DNA from: an uncultured Phycisphaerae bacterium
GTDB taxonomy: Bacteria; Planctomycetota; Phycisphaerae; Phycisphaerales; SM1A02
Length of the DNA stretch: 7,868 nucleotides
Assembly: GCA_937899935.1 (NCBI GenBank)
Contig: CALCOW010000202.1
Location: forward strand, 1 to 7,868
Direction of reading: 5' to 3'
The translations under genes were made by a program, and so were the position numbers. Positions 6,867 to 7,868 of the stretch are shown here, in pieces (position 1 is the stretch's first letter; every line of letters begins with the position of its first letter). A model generated the notes under the pieces. It made no database searches. It was not told the DNA's origin and worked only from the letters and a program-made list of their open reading frames with translations.

Positions 6867-7301
6867 CTAAGGCTCAATCTTAATCTGATACGTTCGAGCC
6901 TCTGCTGGAGGCTGATCGCGCTCCCAACTGCGGCGGTAAGCGATCTGCATCACCGCATCACCAGGTTTCAGGGCCTTCAACTCCCACCACTGGCTGCCCG
7001 GTGCCCCCACCAGTGGCAATCCGTCCCGTGGAGGCGGTGCCTGGAAGCCAGTCTCTTCCATTTGTAGCAAGGCTGGGTTCAATGGGGTTGCCAGTTGCCA
7101 TTCGAAACCCGTTGTGGGATTGGACTTAGCCCAAATTTTGAAAGTCTGCCCAACATGAACAACCATCACTTTAGGTGAGTCTGATGGAAGTGCTGTTTTC
7201 GTTTTATTGCTATTTTGACAACCCGCCGTGAGCATCCCGGCCAGCGCAAAGGCAGCGATGAGCGCCGTTGTGTGAGAAGGCTTCAGATATCTCATAAACA
7301 T
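6867..7301 (-). CDS. Chagasin-like (inhibitor I42 family) lipoprotein
   Basis: A 144-residue protein. Residues 1-27 form a lipoprotein signal peptide (positive n-region, hydrophobic 13-24) ending in LTAGC, with Cys28 as the lipidation site; a polar linker follows. The globular part carries the three chagasin loops in order. NPTTGFEW (61-68) is an excellent match. VGAPGSQWWEL (98-108) corresponds to the glycine-rich GxGG loop with one departure. YRRSWE (122-127) corresponds to the RPW loop with Ser for Pro. In chagasin these loops block the active cleft of papain-like cysteine peptidases. By inference this is a membrane-tethered, periplasm-facing peptidase inhibitor, but the target is unknown. 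The start at 7301 is chosen because AAGGGAG lies 8 bases upstream; the in-frame ATG at 7322 is upstream of that site and would give an unlikely extension. Convergent with ugd (24-base gap) and divergent from coxB. Confidence 0.87.
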   Translation of the reverse strand: MFMRYLKPSHTTALIAAFALAGMLTAGCQNSNKTKTALPSDSPKVMVVHVGQTFKIWAKSNPTTGFEWQLATPLNPALLQMEETGFQAPPPRDGLPLVGAPGSQWWELKALKPGDAVMQIAYRRSWERDQPPAEARTYQIKIEP

Positions 7302-7422
7302 GTGCTGATCTCCCTTGAACATGGCCTGATGATCTCAACCCACCTCATGATAGCCGCCTGATTGGTGTATGCGATGGTCCTCGGAGATCCACCGGAGCCT
7401 CCCAATCAACGTTTTCGCTACC

Positions 7423-7451
7423 TTGCAGCCATCTCAGGACGGGTTTAGACT
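7423..7451 (+). promoter_or_regulatory. Possible promoter of coxB
   Basis: TTGCAG (7423-7428) and TAGACT (7446-7451) are separated by 17 bases, matching the sigma70 consensus at three and four of six positions. If used, transcription would start at about 7457-7460, almost on the first in-frame ATG of coxB. The hexamer scores are poor, so this is only a candidate. Confidence 0.22.
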
Positions 7452-7459
7452 GCCCAGCA

Positions 7460-7868
7460 ATGACAATGCGAACCGGGATTGCTTTCAGCAATCAGCAAAA
7501 ATCACGAAGCCTCCTGCTCTTGCCAACTGCAGGAACGCGGCCATCGTCATCGAGTCTGTTCTTAGGGATACCGGCTCTTTTGGTTTTGATCATGACCATG
7601 AGCGTCATGATGGGCGCTGACGCGGCCCCAGCAAACCCCGATCCGCTGGCGGCGATGTACGAAGAGAACTTACCCGGCGCCAACGCCATCGAGCAGAATA
7701 TGTTCCAGGCTGGTGGCAGTCCGGCTCGAGAAATTCGCGATTACTACTACCTGCTTTTAGGCATCATTGCGATCATCTTTGTTTTTGTCTGGGGCGTCCT
7801 GCTTTACAGCATCTTCCGCTTTCGGGCGCGCAAAGAAGACGAAGGCAAAGAACCACCACAAAACTATG
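7460..7868 (+). CDS. coxB: Cytochrome c oxidase subunit II, N-terminal part (runs off the window)
   Basis: An open frame continues through the window end; 136 complete codons are visible. Residues 33-54 form a hydrophobic segment ending GADA-AP, like a signal peptide cleaved after Ala. A periplasmic stretch follows (PANPDPLAAMYEENLPGANA). The first true transmembrane helix is residues 95-119 (YYYLLLGIIAIIFVFVWGVLL and on), leading directly into SIFRFRARKEDEGKEPPQNY. That basic, then PPQ-containing, cytoplasmic loop is typical of Cox2 before its second helix. The copper (CuA) domain lies beyond the window. The protein would take electrons from cytochrome c to the oxidase core in the cytoplasmic membrane. 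The ATG at 7460 is the first possible ATG after the in-frame stop at 7316-7318; ATG 7466 is equally possible. Neither has a convincing Shine-Dalgarno, and the stretch before the hydrophobic core is unusually long (about 32 residues). Starts at 7592 or 7655 would lose the signal segment. Family call good, start uncertain. Confidence 0.8.
   Translation, partial: MTMRTGIAFSNQQKSRSLLLLPTAGTRPSSSSLFLGIPALLVLIMTMSVMMGADAAPANPDPLAAMYEENLPGANAIEQNMFQAGGSPAREIRDYYYLLLGIIAIIFVFVWGVLLYSIFRFRARKEDEGKEPPQNY

Overview
This is an ordinary chromosomal segment of moderate GC content with densely packed genes on both strands. I see no insertion sequence, integrase, tRNA, rRNA, CRISPR array or phage gene. It carries eight protein genes, two of them cut by the window ends. 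The mix suggests a free-living Gram-negative-type bacterium: a secreted DUF885 protein, a non-canonical EF-G paralogue, TrmL, serine hydroxymethyltransferase, an O6-alkylguanine-DNA alkyltransferase, UDP-glucose dehydrogenase, a chagasin-type lipoprotein and cytochrome c oxidase subunit II. The style of the Ugd and EF-G-like proteins makes me think of Planctomycetota (perhaps Phycisphaerae) or a proteobacterium. That is an impression from protein style, not a phylogenetic result.

Layout. Positions 1-582 (minus) hold the N-terminal part of a secreted DUF885 protein. It lies 50 bases downstream of, and in the same direction as, an EF-G-like translational GTPase (633-2693, minus), so the two are probably cotranscribed. 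A gene-free stretch of 308 bases (2694-3001) separates this unit from trmL (3002-3502, plus). trmL converges on glyA (3523-4824, minus) with only 20 bases between them. glyA is divergent from a methylated-DNA-cysteine methyltransferase gene (4933-5484, plus), whose leader holds a terminator-like hairpin. That gene is followed after 11 bases by ugd (5496-6842, plus), whose ribosome binding site overlaps the upstream stop codon. ugd converges on a gene for an inhibitor I42 (chagasin-like) lipoprotein (6867-7301, minus). This in turn is divergent from the start of coxB (7460 to the window end, plus).

Functionally this is a patchwork of housekeeping genes rather than a single pathway: ribosome-associated GTPase, tRNA wobble-base methylation, one-carbon metabolism, DNA alkylation repair, sugar-nucleotide synthesis for envelope polysaccharide, envelope protease control and aerobic respiration. 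I did not find a convincing undescribed system. The points most worth a second look are the EF-G paralogue with arginine in place of the switch II histidine, the alternative hairpins in the alkyltransferase leader, and the unusual coxB start region.
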